From Flavobacterium tistrianum (GTDB lineage Bacteria > Bacteroidota > Bacteroidia > Flavobacteriales > Flavobacteriaceae): 64,000 bases of DNA. The first letter of the stretch is position 1. The number at the start of each line of letters is the position of its first letter. A program made the translations under genes and the position numbers. The notes under the pieces were generated by a model. It saw nothing but the letters and a program-made list of their open reading frames with translations. It had not been told where the DNA came from and ran no database searches. This document shows positions 8,684 through 16,999 of the stretch, in pieces. The stretch is taken from assembly GCF_003254545.1 (NCBI RefSeq), contig NZ_QJRH01000058.1:33987-97986 (forward strand). Direction: 5' to 3'.

Positions 8684-9445
8684 ATGATCACATTAATTAT
8701 AGAAGACGAAAAACCAGCTGCAAGACTGTTGCAGAGAAAACTTGAAAAGCTAGATGTAACCGTAGAAACCATGCTTCATTCCGTTGAAGAATCGGTTCAT
8801 TGGTTTAAAAATAATCCGCATCCCGATTTAATATTCCTGGATATCCAATTGTCAGATGGTTTATCGTTTGAAATCTTTGAAAAAATAGACATTAAAAGCG
8901 CTATCATTTTTACTACGGCGTATGATGAATATGCTTTAAAAGCGTTCAAATTAAATAGTATCGATTATCTTCTAAAACCAATTGATGAAGATGATTTGGA
9001 AACAGCGGTTTCAAAATTCAAATCGCGTCTTCCAAAAGCTGAAAGCTCAAACATGCAATTGGATTTTGAGCAGATTCGCCAAATGCTTTCAAATCCTTTT
9101 GAGAAAACATATAAAAAGAGATTTACAGTTAAAATCGGACAGCATTTAAAAGTAATTACTACAGAAGAAATCGAATGTTTTTTTAGCGAAAATAAAGGAA
9201 CATACATTCATACTTATGACAATCGCGATTATCTGATCGACTCGACTTTAGAAATCTTAGAGCAAGAACTGGATAAAAAGGATTTCTTTCGCGTAAGCAG
9301 AAAATTTATTGTTCCGTTGAAAGCGATTAAAGAAATTCAGGTGTATACTAATTCACGCTTAAAAGTTATTTTGCCGAGCTACAAAGATGATGAGGTAATT
9401 GTAAGCCGAGAAAAAGTGCAGGATTTTAAAGCTTGGTTGGGATAA
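8684..9445 (+). CDS. LytTR-family response regulator
   Basis: The protein has 253 residues: a receiver domain (1-115) with the acidic cluster IIEDE, phospho-acceptor Asp53 in LIFLDIQLSDG and the lysine in YLLKPI, then a LytTR DNA-binding domain at about 140-252 (FTVKIGQHLKVITTEEIECFFSENKGTYIHT ... FFRVSRKFIVPLKAI). It lies 40 bases after the last 2TM gene, so it is very probably the output of the LytS-type kinase at 5962. Its targets are not visible here. Confidence 0.93.
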   Translation: MITLIIEDEKPAARLLQRKLEKLDVTVETMLHSVEESVHWFKNNPHPDLIFLDIQLSDGLSFEIFEKIDIKSAIIFTTAYDEYALKAFKLNSIDYLLKPIDEDDLETAVSKFKSRLPKAESSNMQLDFEQIRQMLSNPFEKTYKKRFTVKIGQHLKVITTEEIECFFSENKGTYIHTYDNRDYLIDSTLEILEQELDKKDFFRVSRKFIVPLKAIKEIQVYTNSRLKVILPSYKDDEVIVSREKVQDFKAWLG

Positions 9446-9542
9446 AATTATATTTTTAAAAGTAGAAAATAAGCAGATTTTAATTCAGTAAAAACCCCAG
9501 CGGGGTGCAATATTTATAGAATTATAATACACAAAATAAAAT

Positions 9543-9601
9543 AAGCTCCGGAGGAGCGACATATATTAAGACTAAAAGAATATGTCGCTCCTCCGGAGCT
9601 T
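9543..9601. repeat. Perfect 21-base-arm palindrome (clccggagg type)
   Basis: The arms 9543-9563 and 9581-9601 are perfect reverse complements around a 17-base loop; the left arm begins aagctccggaggagcgac. A shorter hairpin (ccccagcgggg) lies just upstream near 9496-9506. It separates the + strand regulator gene from the convergent - strand ctaA gene. It may act as a bidirectional terminator, although it lacks a long T-run directly after the stem. Confidence 0.8.
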
Positions 9602-9655
9602 TTTATATTGTAAAGATTTATCTTTTGCTATAAATATTTCGCTTCTCTGAAGCTT

Positions 9656-9691
9656 ATAAAAAAAGCCGCCCTTTTGAGACAGCTTTTTTAA
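9656..9691. terminator. Weak bidirectional terminator between lytTR and ctaA
   Basis: An A-run followed by gc (about 9657-9665) faces gc followed by a T-run (about 9681-9690), giving an eight-base stem with an imperfect interior. It is placed correctly for both converging genes. The stem is modest. Confidence 0.45.
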
Positions 9692-9710
9692 CGTTTTAAT
9701 ATATTTCGAT

Positions 9711-10736
9711 TTATTTACTTAATCTATGCAATGTATACGTCATAGCACTTAAAAGGAAAAACGCCATAATTTGGTGAATTAATCCTAAAGCCAAAGGAAC
9801 ACTATATAATAAAGTGAAAACGCCAAGCAAGAACTGAATGAAAACAAAAACAACTAAAGTTTTGATTCCGTTTGATTGAGTATGAGTAAGTGTATATTTT
9901 TTGCTTTTGAAGAAAAGGAAAAGAATGATCCCCACTACAACATAAGCAAAAGTTCTGTGAACAAACTGAACACCGCTTTTTCCTTCAATTAAGTTTTTTA
10001 TTAAAGAAGACTGCTCAATAAAAACAGATTCGTGAATAAATTCTCCGTCACTCATTAAAGGCCAATGATTGTGAATTAATCCCGCATTTAAACCTGCCAC
10101 AAATCCACCGTAAATAATTTGGATTAGTAACACGACCAAAGCATAACGAGCAATATTTCTTAAAGGTAAAATCTTGTTGATATTTCTTTCTGGATAAATC
10201 AAATCCAACGCTACCCAAAGTGTGTAAGCGAAAGTGATAAAAGCAAAAGTTAAGTGTAATGAAAGTCTGAAGTGGCTTACATCTGGATTGTCAATTAATC
10301 CGCTTCTTACCATAAACCATCCTAAAAATCCTTGGAAAGCTCCCATTGCCAAAAGTACGATGCATTTTTTGATGGTTGGAGTATCTAATTTCTTTTTCGC
10401 TAAAAAGTAAACAAACGGAACAAAGAAAACCAAACCAATAATACGCCCGATGAAACGGTGGAACCATTCCCAAAAATAAATAAATTTATAATCGGCTAAT
10501 TGAAAATCGTTGTGAATATTGATTTTCTGATATTCTGGAAATTTCTTGTATTCGTCAAAAGCGGCTTGCCATTTGGCTTCTGTTAAAGGCGGGAAAGTAT
10601 CGGTTACCAAATGCCAGTCGGTCATAGATAAACCTGAATTGGTCAAACGCGTGATACCGCCAACAACAACCATTAAAAACAATAAAACACAGCCCGATAG
10701 TAACCAAATGATTACTGATTTATTCTCTTTTTTCAT
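9711..10736 (-). CDS. ctaA: Heme A synthase (COX15/CtaA family)
   Basis: The protein has 341 residues with about eight membrane segments. Family signatures are visible: VVGGITRLTNSGLSMTDW near the N-terminus, WEWFHRFIGRIIGL, FRLSLHLTFAF, QFVHRTFAYVVVG and GLIHQIMAF, supplying the conserved heme-binding histidines. The enzyme oxidises the C8 methyl of heme O to form heme A for cytochrome aa3 oxidases. Its start codon overlaps the preceding gene by four bases, so it is translationally coupled to a small membrane protein gene. Confidence 0.92.
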   Translation of the reverse strand: MKKENKSVIIWLLSGCVLLFLMVVVGGITRLTNSGLSMTDWHLVTDTFPPLTEAKWQAAFDEYKKFPEYQKINIHNDFQLADYKFIYFWEWFHRFIGRIIGLVFFVPFVYFLAKKKLDTPTIKKCIVLLAMGAFQGFLGWFMVRSGLIDNPDVSHFRLSLHLTFAFITFAYTLWVALDLIYPERNINKILPLRNIARYALVVLLIQIIYGGFVAGLNAGLIHNHWPLMSDGEFIHESVFIEQSSLIKNLIEGKSGVQFVHRTFAYVVVGIILFLFFKSKKYTLTHTQSNGIKTLVVFVFIQFLLGVFTLLYSVPLALGLIHQIMAFFLLSAMTYTLHRLSK

Positions 10737-11101
10737 TCTTTTCCGATTAATTCGATTTCGTTTTCTTTTTTGGTATTTAAAATTCTTTTTAAATAGAATT
10801 TTGCTATATATAGATTTATTAAAATACTTGTTATTAATATTGAACTTCCAAAAATCAATCTATTGATGTTGTTACTAATGTTAATCTTTAAATCTGACAT
10901 TTCAATTAAAGCAGGACTAGTTAGGATAGCTGCGATAATGAAAACTATAAAGCAAGGAAAAAAAATAGATATTAGTAAGTAGAATAATTTATGTTTAAAA
11001 TGTTTTTTTTCGGTCTTTTTTAGCTCTTTAAAAAATATAAAATTTGAGTAAAAAATTATTAAAATAAATGTTACTAAAAAAAAGCCACCTAAAAAATCCA
11101 T
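10733..11101 (-). CDS. Small membrane protein of unknown function
   Basis: The protein has 122 residues with four hydrophobic stretches: LGGFFLVTFILIIFYS, FYLLISIFFPCFIVFIIAAIL, LIFGSSILITSILINLYIA and a short N-terminal part of the first. A charged tail ends NTKKENEIELIGKE. It overlaps the genes on both sides by a few bases (cca end and ctaA start), so it is translated from the same message. No family is recognised. The neighbouring ctaA might hint at respiratory assembly, but that is a guess. Confidence 0.75.
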   Translation of the reverse strand: MDFLGGFFLVTFILIIFYSNFIFFKELKKTEKKHFKHKLFYLLISIFFPCFIVFIIAAILTSPALIEMSDLKINISNNINRLIFGSSILITSILINLYIAKFYLKRILNTKKENEIELIGKE

Positions 11102-12531
11102 TACTTCTTAGGTGTTAGATTTAATTTCTCAGCTCGTTTAATCACAAAATCATAAGCCGCTTGATATTCGTTTGGAATATCGCCTTCAAGAATTGCTTCT
11201 TTTACTGCTTCTTTTAAAATTCCGATTTCTCGTGAAGGTTTTAAGTCGAACATTTCCATAATTTCTTCACCAGTAATTGGTGGCTGAAAATTACGAACAT
11301 GATCGCGTTCTTCGACTTCAACAATCTTCTTGCGTACGAGTTCGAAATTTTTATGATATTTCTTGAATTTTGAAGGGTTTTTGGTTGTGATATCTGCCTC
11401 ACATAATGTCATTAAGTTTTCTACATCTTCACCAGCATCAAAAACCAAACGACGAACAGCACTGTCAGTCACGATATCCTGCGCCAAAACAATCGGACGT
11501 GAACTCATGATAACCATTTTCTGAACGAACTTCATTTTATGGTTTAAAGGCATATGCAAACGTTCGAATATTTTCTTCGCCATTTTTCCGCCCAGAAATT
11601 CATGTCCGTGAAAAGTCCAACCTTGTTTTTTAGTGAAACGTTTGGTTGGTGCCTTTCCGATATCATGCAGTAATGCCGACCAGCGTAACCAAACATCATC
11701 TGTATTTGGGCAAATGTTATCGACAACTTCTAGCGTATGGTAAAAATTGTTTTTATGTGTATGACCTTCAATTTCTTCCACCTGATTCAACGCTGTTAAT
11801 TCGGGTAAGATTAAATCTAAAAGTCCTGTTTTGTATAAAAGTAAAAATCCTGTTGAAGGTTTATCGGTCATGAGAATTTTGTTTAACTCATCAACGATTC
11901 TTTCTCCAGAAATAATTTTAATGCGATCAGCATTTTTGGTGATTGCATTCAATGAATTTTCCTCAATTTCAAAATTCAATTGAGTCGCAAAACGAATGGC
12001 ACGAAGCATTCGCAATGGATCATCAGAATAGGTAATATCTGGATCCAAAGGTGTTTTTATTGTTTTATTTTCTAAATCGGTTAGTCCGTTAAAAGGATCT
12101 AAAAGATCTCCAAAATTATTTTCATTTAAGGATAGAGCCAGCGCATTGATTGTAAAATCACGACGATTTTGATCATCTTGTAAAGTTCCGTTTTCCACAA
12201 TCGGATTTCGGCTGTCTCTAGTATAAGATTCTTTTCGAGCGCCAACAAATTCGATATCCGTATCTTCAAAACGAAGCATAGCTGTTCCGTAAGTTTTAAA
12301 AACTTGAACTTTTGGTTTATTCGGAAGTAAATCTGAAACTTTAAGAGCCAATTCGATGCCGCTTCCAACAGCCACTACATCAATGTCTTTTTTAGAACCT
12401 CGGTTTAAAAGCAAATCACGAACAAATCCTCCTATCACATAAGAGTCAACTTTTAATTCCTGAGAAGCTTTCGAAATGATATCGAAGATTTTGTTTTGTA
12501 AAGCAGTTTTATAGTTTGTTTGTATCGCCAC
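11101..12531 (-). CDS. cca: CCA-adding tRNA nucleotidyltransferase / poly(A) polymerase family with HD domain
   Basis: The protein has 476 residues. The class II nucleotidyltransferase head shows VIGGFVRDLLL (residues 32-42) and the metal-binding DID at 49-51, then RRDFTINALAL and a DPLRMLRAIRFA motif. An HD phosphohydrolase domain follows, with LLHDIGKAPT near residue 290. The family repairs tRNA 3' CCA ends or adds poly(A). The only good start is a GTG at 12531, which lies inside a copy of the dispersed gccacgaattcac repeat; no ATG occurs near the expected N-terminus. Confidence 0.88.
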   Translation of the reverse strand: MAIQTNYKTALQNKIFDIISKASQELKVDSYVIGGFVRDLLLNRGSKKDIDVVAVGSGIELALKVSDLLPNKPKVQVFKTYGTAMLRFEDTDIEFVGARKESYTRDSRNPIVENGTLQDDQNRRDFTINALALSLNENNFGDLLDPFNGLTDLENKTIKTPLDPDITYSDDPLRMLRAIRFATQLNFEIEENSLNAITKNADRIKIISGERIVDELNKILMTDKPSTGFLLLYKTGLLDLILPELTALNQVEEIEGHTHKNNFYHTLEVVDNICPNTDDVWLRWSALLHDIGKAPTKRFTKKQGWTFHGHEFLGGKMAKKIFERLHMPLNHKMKFVQKMVIMSSRPIVLAQDIVTDSAVRRLVFDAGEDVENLMTLCEADITTKNPSKFKKYHKNFELVRKKIVEVEERDHVRNFQPPITGEEIMEMFDLKPSREIGILKEAVKEAILEGDIPNEYQAAYDFVIKRAEKLNLTPKK

Positions 12532-12545
12532 GAATTCACTAATTT

Positions 12546-12920
12546 TTATAAAATAATACGTTTATGTTCAAGTGAGGTAGAATTAAAGTTTGCTAAAATC
12601 GCTAAATTGTTTTTGGAAACTTTTAGATAATTAAGACATTGTGAAATGTATTTTGGATGTAAATAATCGCTTGATTTTATTTCAAGTATAATTTGATCAA
12701 ACAAAACAAAATCAGCATAAAATCTGTGATCTAATATTATGTCTTTATAATTTACCAAATATTCTTTTTCTCTTTCAAATGGAATATTGGCTTTCTTGAA
12801 TTCATATTCTAAAGCATCTTTATATAAGATTTCAGAAAATCCTCCACCTAAATTTCTATGAACATCAAATAAAATTCCCATTATCTGATAGCTTTCCTGC
12901 TGATACAATATTTTTGACAT
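12546..12920 (-). CDS. GxxExxY protein
   Basis: The protein has 124 residues and contains the name-giving motif: Gly27, Glu30 and Tyr33 in GFSEILY, followed by the conserved YKDILDHRFYADFVLFDQIILEIKSSDYLHPKYISQCLNYLK core typical of the family. The family has a nuclease-like alpha/beta fold with acidic and lysine residues (D..L, EIKS), but no activity is established. The gene has family B repeats on both sides (12528-12541 and 12937-12997) in the same orientation, and it separates cca from a likely promoter at 13058. Confidence 0.88.
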   Translation of the reverse strand: MSKILYQQESYQIMGILFDVHRNLGGGFSEILYKDALEYEFKKANIPFEREKEYLVNYKDIILDHRFYADFVLFDQIILEIKSSDYLHPKYISQCLNYLKVSKNNLAILANFNSTSLEHKRIIL

Positions 12921-12936
12921 AATCTAAATTTTTTCC

Positions 12937-12997
12937 GCCACGAATTCACGAATTTTTCTAATTTATTTTTTAAAAAGTTAATTCGTGAATTTGTGGC
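12937..12997. repeat. Family B inverted repeat, copy upstream of GxxExxY
   Basis: The arm gccacgaattcacgaatt (12937-12954) pairs with 12980-12997 with one mismatch around a 25-base AT-rich loop. A half-copy lies at 12528-12540, on the other side of the GxxExxY gene, and includes the GTG start of cca. Confidence 0.85.
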
Positions 12998-13057
12998 TAT
13001 TATTTAGAATACAACTTTCAATTTTGTATTGAAAATGTTTTTGGAATTTTATGGTTG

Positions 13058-13065
13058 CAAATTTA
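13058..13065 (-). promoter_or_regulatory. Putative -7 box (TAAATTTG on the - strand) for GxxExxY-cca-ctaA
   Basis: The + strand reads CAAATTTA, i.e. TAAATTTG on the - strand, matching TAnnTTTG. It is the only consensus box I see upstream of this - strand gene group. Between it and the GxxExxY start lie about 140 bases including a family B repeat. Confidence 0.45.
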
Positions 13066-13190
13066 CAACATAGAAAATGCCTATTACAATCTATTACTCA
13101 CTTTTTTGAATAAATTCACAATTTTTCAATTGAATTTTATTAAAATAAAAAACAGTGGTGGCGAACGATTCGAATTAATCTAAATTTTCC

Positions 13191-13303
13191 GCCACGAATT
13201 CACGAATTATTTTTAATTGATTTTAAAAAAAGGGTGTTGAATTATACGAATTAATACAAATTGAGTTAACAGATTTGAAAAAAAGAATTTGTGAATTCGT
13301 GGC
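13191..13303. repeat. Family B inverted repeat between divergent genes
   Basis: The arm gccacgaattcacgaatt at 13191-13208 pairs with 13286-13303 with one mismatch around a 77-base centre. The gene-free stretch 12921-13396 holds two such elements, the - strand promoter box at 13058 and the + strand yaaA box at 13369. I see nothing else in it. Confidence 0.85.
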
Positions 13304-13368
13304 AGAAAAAAAATATACGCCAATAGAACAAATCAATTGCGATAATCTATTTTTAGAAATTCAATTTG

Positions 13369-13376
13369 TATTTTTG
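13369..13376 (+). promoter_or_regulatory. Putative -7 box (TATTTTTG) for yaaA
   Basis: TATTTTTG fits TAnnTTTG and ends 21 bases before the yaaA ATG at 13397. Motif match only. Confidence 0.5.
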
Positions 13377-13396
13377 AATCATACAAAAACGTACAA

Positions 13397-14155
13397 ATGA
13401 AAATTGTTATATCTCCTGCGAAATCATTGAATTTCGAAAAAGAATTACCAACATCTCAATATACTGAACCTTCATTTTTAAAAGAAGCAAGAGTGGTTCA
13501 TAAAGTAGTGAAAACTAAAAAACCAGCTGAATTATCAGAACTAATGTCTATCTCAGACAAACTAGCCGATTTAAACTGGAAACGTAACCAAGAATGGAAA
13601 ACGCCTTTTACTGCGGAAAATGCGCGACCAGCAGTTTATACTTTTGATGGCGATGTTTATACAGGTTTAGATGCATATACCATTCCGTTAGAAAAATTAG
13701 ATGTTTTGCAAGATAAATTGAGAATTTTATCTGGACTTTACGGACTTTTGAAACCATTAGATTTAATGCAGGCGTATCGTTTAGAAATGGGAACTAAAAT
13801 GCCGGTTGGCGAATTTAAAAACTTGCATGAATTCTGGAAACCAACCGTGACAAAAGCTTTAAACAAAGAATTGAAAAAAGGAGAATTGTTTGTGAATTTG
13901 GCTAGTAACGAATACTTTTCAGCGGTTGATGTAAAAGCTTTAAAAGTTCCAGTTATTACGCCAGACTTCAAAGATTATAAAGACGGAAAATTAAAAATGA
14001 TCAGTTTCTTTGCTAAAAAGGCGAGAGGTATGATGGTTCGTTATATTATTGATACAAATGCTGAAACTATAGATGACTTAAAAGGTTTTAATTATGAAGG
14101 ATATCAGTTTGATGCGAATCTTTCTAAAGGAAATCACTTGGTTTTTACAAGATAG
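13397..14155 (+). CDS. yaaA: Peroxide stress protein YaaA (DUF328)
   Basis: The protein has 252 residues, the usual family length. It begins MKIVISPAKSLNFEKELPT, the conserved YaaA opening, and contains RPAVYTFDGDVYTGLDAYT, ILSGLYGLLKPLDLMQAYRLEMGTKM, NLASNEYFSAVD, and SFFAKKARGMMVRYII. In E. coli, YaaA lowers free iron during hydrogen peroxide stress and its fold binds DNA; the exact biochemical activity is unsettled. It is a single-gene unit, with its own box upstream and a strong terminator downstream. Confidence 0.95.
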   Translation: MKIVISPAKSLNFEKELPTSQYTEPSFLKEARVVHKVVKTKKPAELSELMSISDKLADLNWKRNQEWKTPFTAENARPAVYTFDGDVYTGLDAYTIPLEKLDVLQDKLRILSGLYGLLKPLDLMQAYRLEMGTKMPVGEFKNLHEFWKPTVTKALNKELKKGELFVNLASNEYFSAVDVKALKVPVITPDFKDYKDGKLKMISFFAKKARGMMVRYIIDTNAETIDDLKGFNYEGYQFDANLSKGNHLVFTR

Positions 14156-14257
14156 ATTTTTTGAGGGACAAAGGCTCAAAGTTGCAAAGGTTCAGAGGGG
14201 TTTTAGCATAAAGCTTATAAACTGAAAACTGGCACTGAAAACTGTGACTAAAAAAAT

Positions 14258-14291
14258 AAACGCCGAATTCTAAATGATGAATTCGGCGTTT
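14258..14291. terminator. Bidirectional intrinsic terminator between yaaA and the efflux operon
   Basis: A perfect 13-base stem (aaacgccgaattc at 14258-14270 with its complement at 14279-14291) encloses an eight-base loop. An A-run precedes the stem, giving a U-run for - strand transcripts. It sits between convergent genes. Confidence 0.85.
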
Positions 14292-14315
14292 CTGCGTATT
14301 ATAAATCTATTATCA

Positions 14316-15902
14316 TTAATGCATTGCGTCGGCTGCACTAATTTTGTTCTTCCCTTTTTTGATAAAGAGAATAATCGGTATGCAACATAAGAACATAATT
14401 CCTAGATAAAGGAAAATATCCATATAAGCCATTACAGTACTTTGTTTCATTACTGAATATTCTATGGCTTGATATGCTTTTTTCAAAGCGACATCTGCAC
14501 TATATCCTTTTGCCATAAAGGCGTGCTGCATTCCTGCAATACGCTGCTGTACGTCAAATTTAGCAGGATCTAGGTTATTAATCAAATCTACTCGGTGCGA
14601 CTGGCTGAAACGTGTGATGAAAGTCGTAATAATCGCGATACCAAAAGATCCGCCTAATTGACGCATCATTCCAGTAAATGCAGCTCCTTCACCAATTTGT
14701 TTCCCTTTTAATGTTGAAAGCGAAAGCGTTGTAATAGGAACGAAAAGCAATCCTAAACCAATTCCTCTCAAAATTAATGGCCAGTACATATGTTCAACTC
14801 CTGTGTCAGGTGTCATACGGCTGTACATCATGAAAGTAAAGAAGAAGAAAATCAAAAATCCTATTCCCACCATATATCCTTGAGGTACACCTTTCTGAAT
14901 CATATTACCCACAAATGGCATCATAATAGCCGTTGTGATAGATCCCGGAATCAATAATAATCCTGCATCTGTTGCTGTCCATCCTAAAATAGACTGTGTG
15001 TAAATTGGGATAATTAAAGTAGAACCGTACAAACCAAAACCAAGAATAAAACACATTACAGTTCCTATTCTAAGATTTCCATCTTTTAGAACACTTAGGT
15101 TTACAATTGGATATTCATAGGTAAGCTCTCTCCAAATAAAAAGAACCAATCCTAAAACCGTAACAACACTTAGAGTTACAATTAGTGAATCATTAAACCA
15201 GTCATCCTGTTGCCCGTGTTCTAAAACGAATTGTAAGGAACCAATGAAAGTACTCAACAATATAATTCCCCACCAGTCCACCTGATTGGCTTTTAATTTT
15301 TCTCCATATTTCGGACTTCTAACAAAAGTTAAAGCCAAAATAGTAGCAATAATTCCTAACGGAATATTGATATAGAAAATATAAGGCCAAGAATAATTAT
15401 CTACCAAATATCCTCCCAAAGGCGGACCTAATGTTGGACCAACAATTACACCCATTCCGTAAATAGCTTGTGCCATTCCTCGTTTTGCTACTGGATAACT
15501 TTCTGTAATAATCGTTTGGGCTGTTACTAGTAATGCTCCACCACCCATACCTTGTACGAAACGGAAAGCTACTAGTTCCCAAATATTGGTGGCATTACCA
15601 CACAAAAAAGAACAGACTGTAAATATTATAATGGAAGCCACAAAATAATTACGTCTTCCAAATTGCTGCGATAGCCAGCTCGTCATCGGAATTACAATAA
15701 CATTCGCAATTGCGTATGCTGTAATTACCCATGCAACATCGGTCAAGGTAGCACCAAGACTTCCGCGCATGTCCGTCAGCGCTACGTTTACAATCGTCGT
15801 ATCAACAATTTCCAACAGTGCACAAAGCACTGCTGTAATCGTAATGATAACACGTCTGAAACCGTATTCTACTAAATCGTCGTCTTGTACTGCTGTAGCC
15901 AT
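14316..15902 (-). CDS. DHA2-family MFS multidrug exporter (EmrB-like)
   Basis: The protein has 528 residues and about 14 membrane segments. It contains the family D1 region LLEIVDTTIVNVALTDMRGSLGAT, a WVITAYAIANVIVIPMTSWLSQQFGRR loop, and the antiporter motif C region GPTLGPPLGGYLVDNYSWPYIFYINIP. This is the inner-membrane pump of a tripartite EmrAB-TolC system that extrudes hydrophobic toxicants using the proton gradient. It is the last gene of the tetR-controlled operon, five bases after the adaptor gene. Substrates are not predictable. Confidence 0.93.
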   Translation of the reverse strand: MATAVQDDDLVEYGFRRVIITITAVLCALLEIVDTTIVNVALTDMRGSLGATLTDVAWVITAYAIANVIVIPMTSWLSQQFGRRNYFVASIIIFTVCSFLCGNATNIWELVAFRFVQGMGGGALLVTAQTIITESYPVAKRGMAQAIYGMGVIVGPTLGPPLGGYLVDNYSWPYIFYINIPLGIIATILALTFVRSPKYGEKLKANQVDWWGIILLSTFIGSLQFVLEHGQQDDWFNDSLIVTLSVVTVLGLVLFIWRELTYEYPIVNLSVLKDGNLRIGTVMCFILGFGLYGSTLIIPIYTQSILGWTATDAGLLLIPGSITTAIMMPFVGNMIQKGVPQGYMVGIGFLIFFFFTFMMYSRMTPDTGVEHMYWPLILRGIGLGLLFVPITTLSLSTLKGKQIGEGAAFTGMMRQLGGSFGIAIITTFITRFSQSHRVDLINNLDPAKFDVQQRIAGMQHAFMAKGYSADVALKKAYQAIEYSVMKQSTVMAYMDIFLYLGIMFLCCIPIILFIKKGKNKISAADAMH

Positions 15903-15907
15903 TTATC

Positions 15908-16987
15908 TTATTTCAAATGTACATCTACGTCAACGTTCATACCTGGTCTTAAAAGTTTCACTTTTTCAGGATCGTTAGATTCGTCTATGGTAATTTTTAC
16001 TGGTAATCTCTGAATTGTTTTTACGAAGTTTCCTGTTGCGTTATCAGGAGGCAATAATGAAAAACGAGATCCTGTTGCAGGAGAGAAAGAAGATACTGTT
16101 CCTTTAAACTCATAGTTTGGATAAGCATCAACTTTTAAACTCACTTTTTGTCCCACAACCATTTTGTTCAATTGTGTTTCTTTAAAGTTAGCTACAACCC
16201 AAGCCTCATTATTATTGATAATATAGAATAAAGATTGTCCTGGCTGAACCAATTGTCCTGGCTGAATATCAACTTTAGAAACCTGACCGTCAATTGCAGC
16301 AGTAACTACAGTATAAGAAAGGTTTAAGTGAGCCACATCAAGCATTGTTTTTGCTTTTTTGATATTTGCAGCAGCAACTTCTGTCTGTTTATCAGAAACT
16401 TTAGATTTTGATTGAATAACCGATTTTTGGTAAGAACTAGCTTTTTGCTGTTGCTCTAAAACACGTACCTGATTTTCAGCTTCTTCTTTTGCTGTCAAAG
16501 CCTGCTCATACTGTTGTTTTGTAATAGTATGCGTTTTGTACAAGTTATTGTAACGGTTATAATCGTTTGTAAGCTGTCTCAATCTAATTTTTGCACTTTC
16601 GATAGAACCGCTTGCAGATTTCATTTGTGCATCAGAAACAGAGATGCTTGCGTAAGCACTTCCAATATCTGCTTTTGCTGCTTCAAATTGACCTTCAGCT
16701 CCCAATAATGCTGCATTAGCTTCATCAATCTTTAATTGATAATCTCTCTTATCGATAGTAAATAAAGTATCTCCTTTTTTTACATAATCATTATCTTTCA
16801 CATAAACTTTGCTGATATATCCTGAAACTCTAGGGATAATCGGGTTCATTCTTTTTTCGATCTGAGCATCATCTGTTTCTTCGTGAGCTTGACCGTGCAG
16901 GTATTTAGATATTCCGTAAGTTCCGCCTCCTAAAATCAGAACTGCAAGTATTATGATGAATTTTTTATTTGTTTTTTTCTTTTCCAT
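15908..16987 (-). CDS. HlyD-family membrane fusion protein (EmrA-like)
   Basis: The protein has 359 residues. A single N-terminal membrane anchor (KKFIIILAVLILGGGTYGI) is followed by a biotinyl-lipoyl-like hairpin half (NPIIPRVSGYISKVYVKDNDYVKKGDTLFTID), a long coiled coil (about 80-210, AKADIGSAYASISVSDAQMKSA...), the second lipoyl half (VVTAAIDGQVSKVDIQPGQLVQPGQSL) and a beta-barrel. It bridges the EmrB-like pump and the TolC-like channel. Twelve bases separate it from the upstream channel gene. Confidence 0.93.
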   Translation of the reverse strand: MEKKKTNKKFIIILAVLILGGGTYGISKYLHGQAHEETDDAQIEKRMNPIIPRVSGYISKVYVKDNDYVKKGDTLFTIDKRDYQLKIDEANAALLGAEGQFEAAKADIGSAYASISVSDAQMKSASGSIESAKIRLRQLTNDYNRYNNLYKTHTITKQQYEQALTAKEEAENQVRVLEQQQKASSYQKSVIQSKSKVSDKQTEVAAANIKKAKTMLDVAHLNLSYTVVTAAIDGQVSKVDIQPGQLVQPGQSLFYIINNNEAWVVANFKETQLNKMVVGQKVSLKVDAYPNYEFKGTVSSFSPATGSRFSLLPPDNATGNFVKTIQRLPVKITIDESNDPEKVKLLRPGMNVDVDVHLK

Positions 16988-16999
16988 GAGAGCTATCGA

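Noticed and set aside
10546..10866. A + strand frame across the ctaA 5' end
   Set aside because: It overlaps ctaA and the membrane protein gene in antisense and has low-complexity composition.
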